Under the pieces are notes generated by a model. It was given only the letters and a program-made list of their open reading frames with translations. It searched no databases and was not told where the DNA came from. A stretch of 64,000 nt of DNA. Source: Clostridia bacterium. Its GTDB lineage: Bacteria; Bacillota; Clostridia; TANB77; CAG-465. Where the stretch lies: assembly GCA_017534305.1 (NCBI GenBank), contig JAFWCU010000003.1:35736-99735 (forward strand), in the 5' to 3' direction. Below, in pieces: positions 63,937-64,000 of the stretch. Each line of letters opens with the position of its first letter. The first letter of the stretch is position 1. A program made the position numbers and the translations under genes.

Positions 63937-63965
63937 ATTATATACTATTTAAAGCACTTTTTCAA
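63937..63965 (-). promoter_or_regulatory. Promoter of cysS
   Basis: Minus-strand TTGAAA (63965-63960), 17-bp spacer, TATAAT (63942-63937). It lies too close to the start for a T-box leader. Confidence 0.75.
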
Positions 63966-64000
63966 TTACATAAATAAATATAATAATATTTTATTACTTA

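Noticed and set aside
63910..64000. T-box riboswitch before cysS
   Set aside because: A complete promoter lies about 30 nt before the start, leaving no room for a T-box leader.

Overview
The window is AT-rich DNA from a Gram-positive, endospore-forming bacterium, most likely an uncultured gut-type member of Clostridia. The signs are very low GC, strong AGGAGG ribosome binding sites, consensus TTGACA/TATAAT promoters, a gerA-type germination operon, a SpoVB/MurJ-like flippase, a TM1266-type hydrogenase regulator, SpaA/Cna-B surface proteins and no outer-membrane genes. I see no integrase, transposase, CRISPR array or phage gene. Almost every gene is intact and most lie on the minus strand.

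Layout. 1-600: 5' part of a TM1266-type regulator and a tRNA-His/tRNA-Gln pair. 600-3700: a two-gene unit of a radical SAM-aminotransferase fusion and a double-Nudix protein. 3800-7600: secG-rnr-membrane protein-trmB operon. 7.6-11.8 kb: O-antigen-ligase-like membrane protein, a small ribbon-helix-helix protein with a divergent 36-residue membrane peptide, and a DUF975/CmpB membrane protein. 11.8-14.1 kb: peroxide-defence operon gpx-ohrR-trxB-trxA under a perfect OhrR-type operator. 14.6-17.0 kb: a cohesin-Big2-dockerin protein followed by a dockerin-transglutaminase. 17.1-25 kb: tRNA-Arg, a phosphodiesterase, ABC-F, mscL, HU, the flippase, an RluA synthase and asd. 25-30 kb: DUF2207 protein, a PEP-utiliser-type protein and an unknown protein. 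30-33.7 kb: gerA operon. 33.7-38.2 kb: SDR, Pr6Pr protein, pnuC, DUF4230 protein, sirtuin and a 58-residue basic protein. 38.2-46.8 kb: two giant SpaA-repeat adhesins. 46.9-49.1 kb: metal efflux ATPase with its ArsR repressor. 49.3-51.3 kb: a third wall-anchored protein. 51.4-58.7 kb: the conserved rimP-nusA-rnpM-infB-rbfA-nrnA-truB operon. 58.7-64 kb: unknown proteins, a flavin reductase, a FemAB ligase and cysS.

Themes. (1) Surface assembly: three proteins end in the same non-canonical VNTGD sorting signal. The two giant adhesins are paralogues, one with an intact thioester Cys/Gln pair and one that has lost the Cys. A separate cohesin/dockerin pair suggests another non-covalent surface assembly. 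(2) Readable regulation: OhrR and ArsR-type operators sit on mapped promoters. Further unexplained operators occur at pnuC, at the radical SAM unit, at the TM1266 gene and between the ribbon-helix-helix gene and its divergent neighbour. (3) The most unusual enzyme is the radical SAM-DegT/DnrJ fusion coupled to the double Nudix protein, a candidate uncharacterised small-molecule pathway.

Starts were moved downstream from the longest open frame wherever a ribosome binding site decided the matter. Functions rest on motif recognition by eye; no database search was run.
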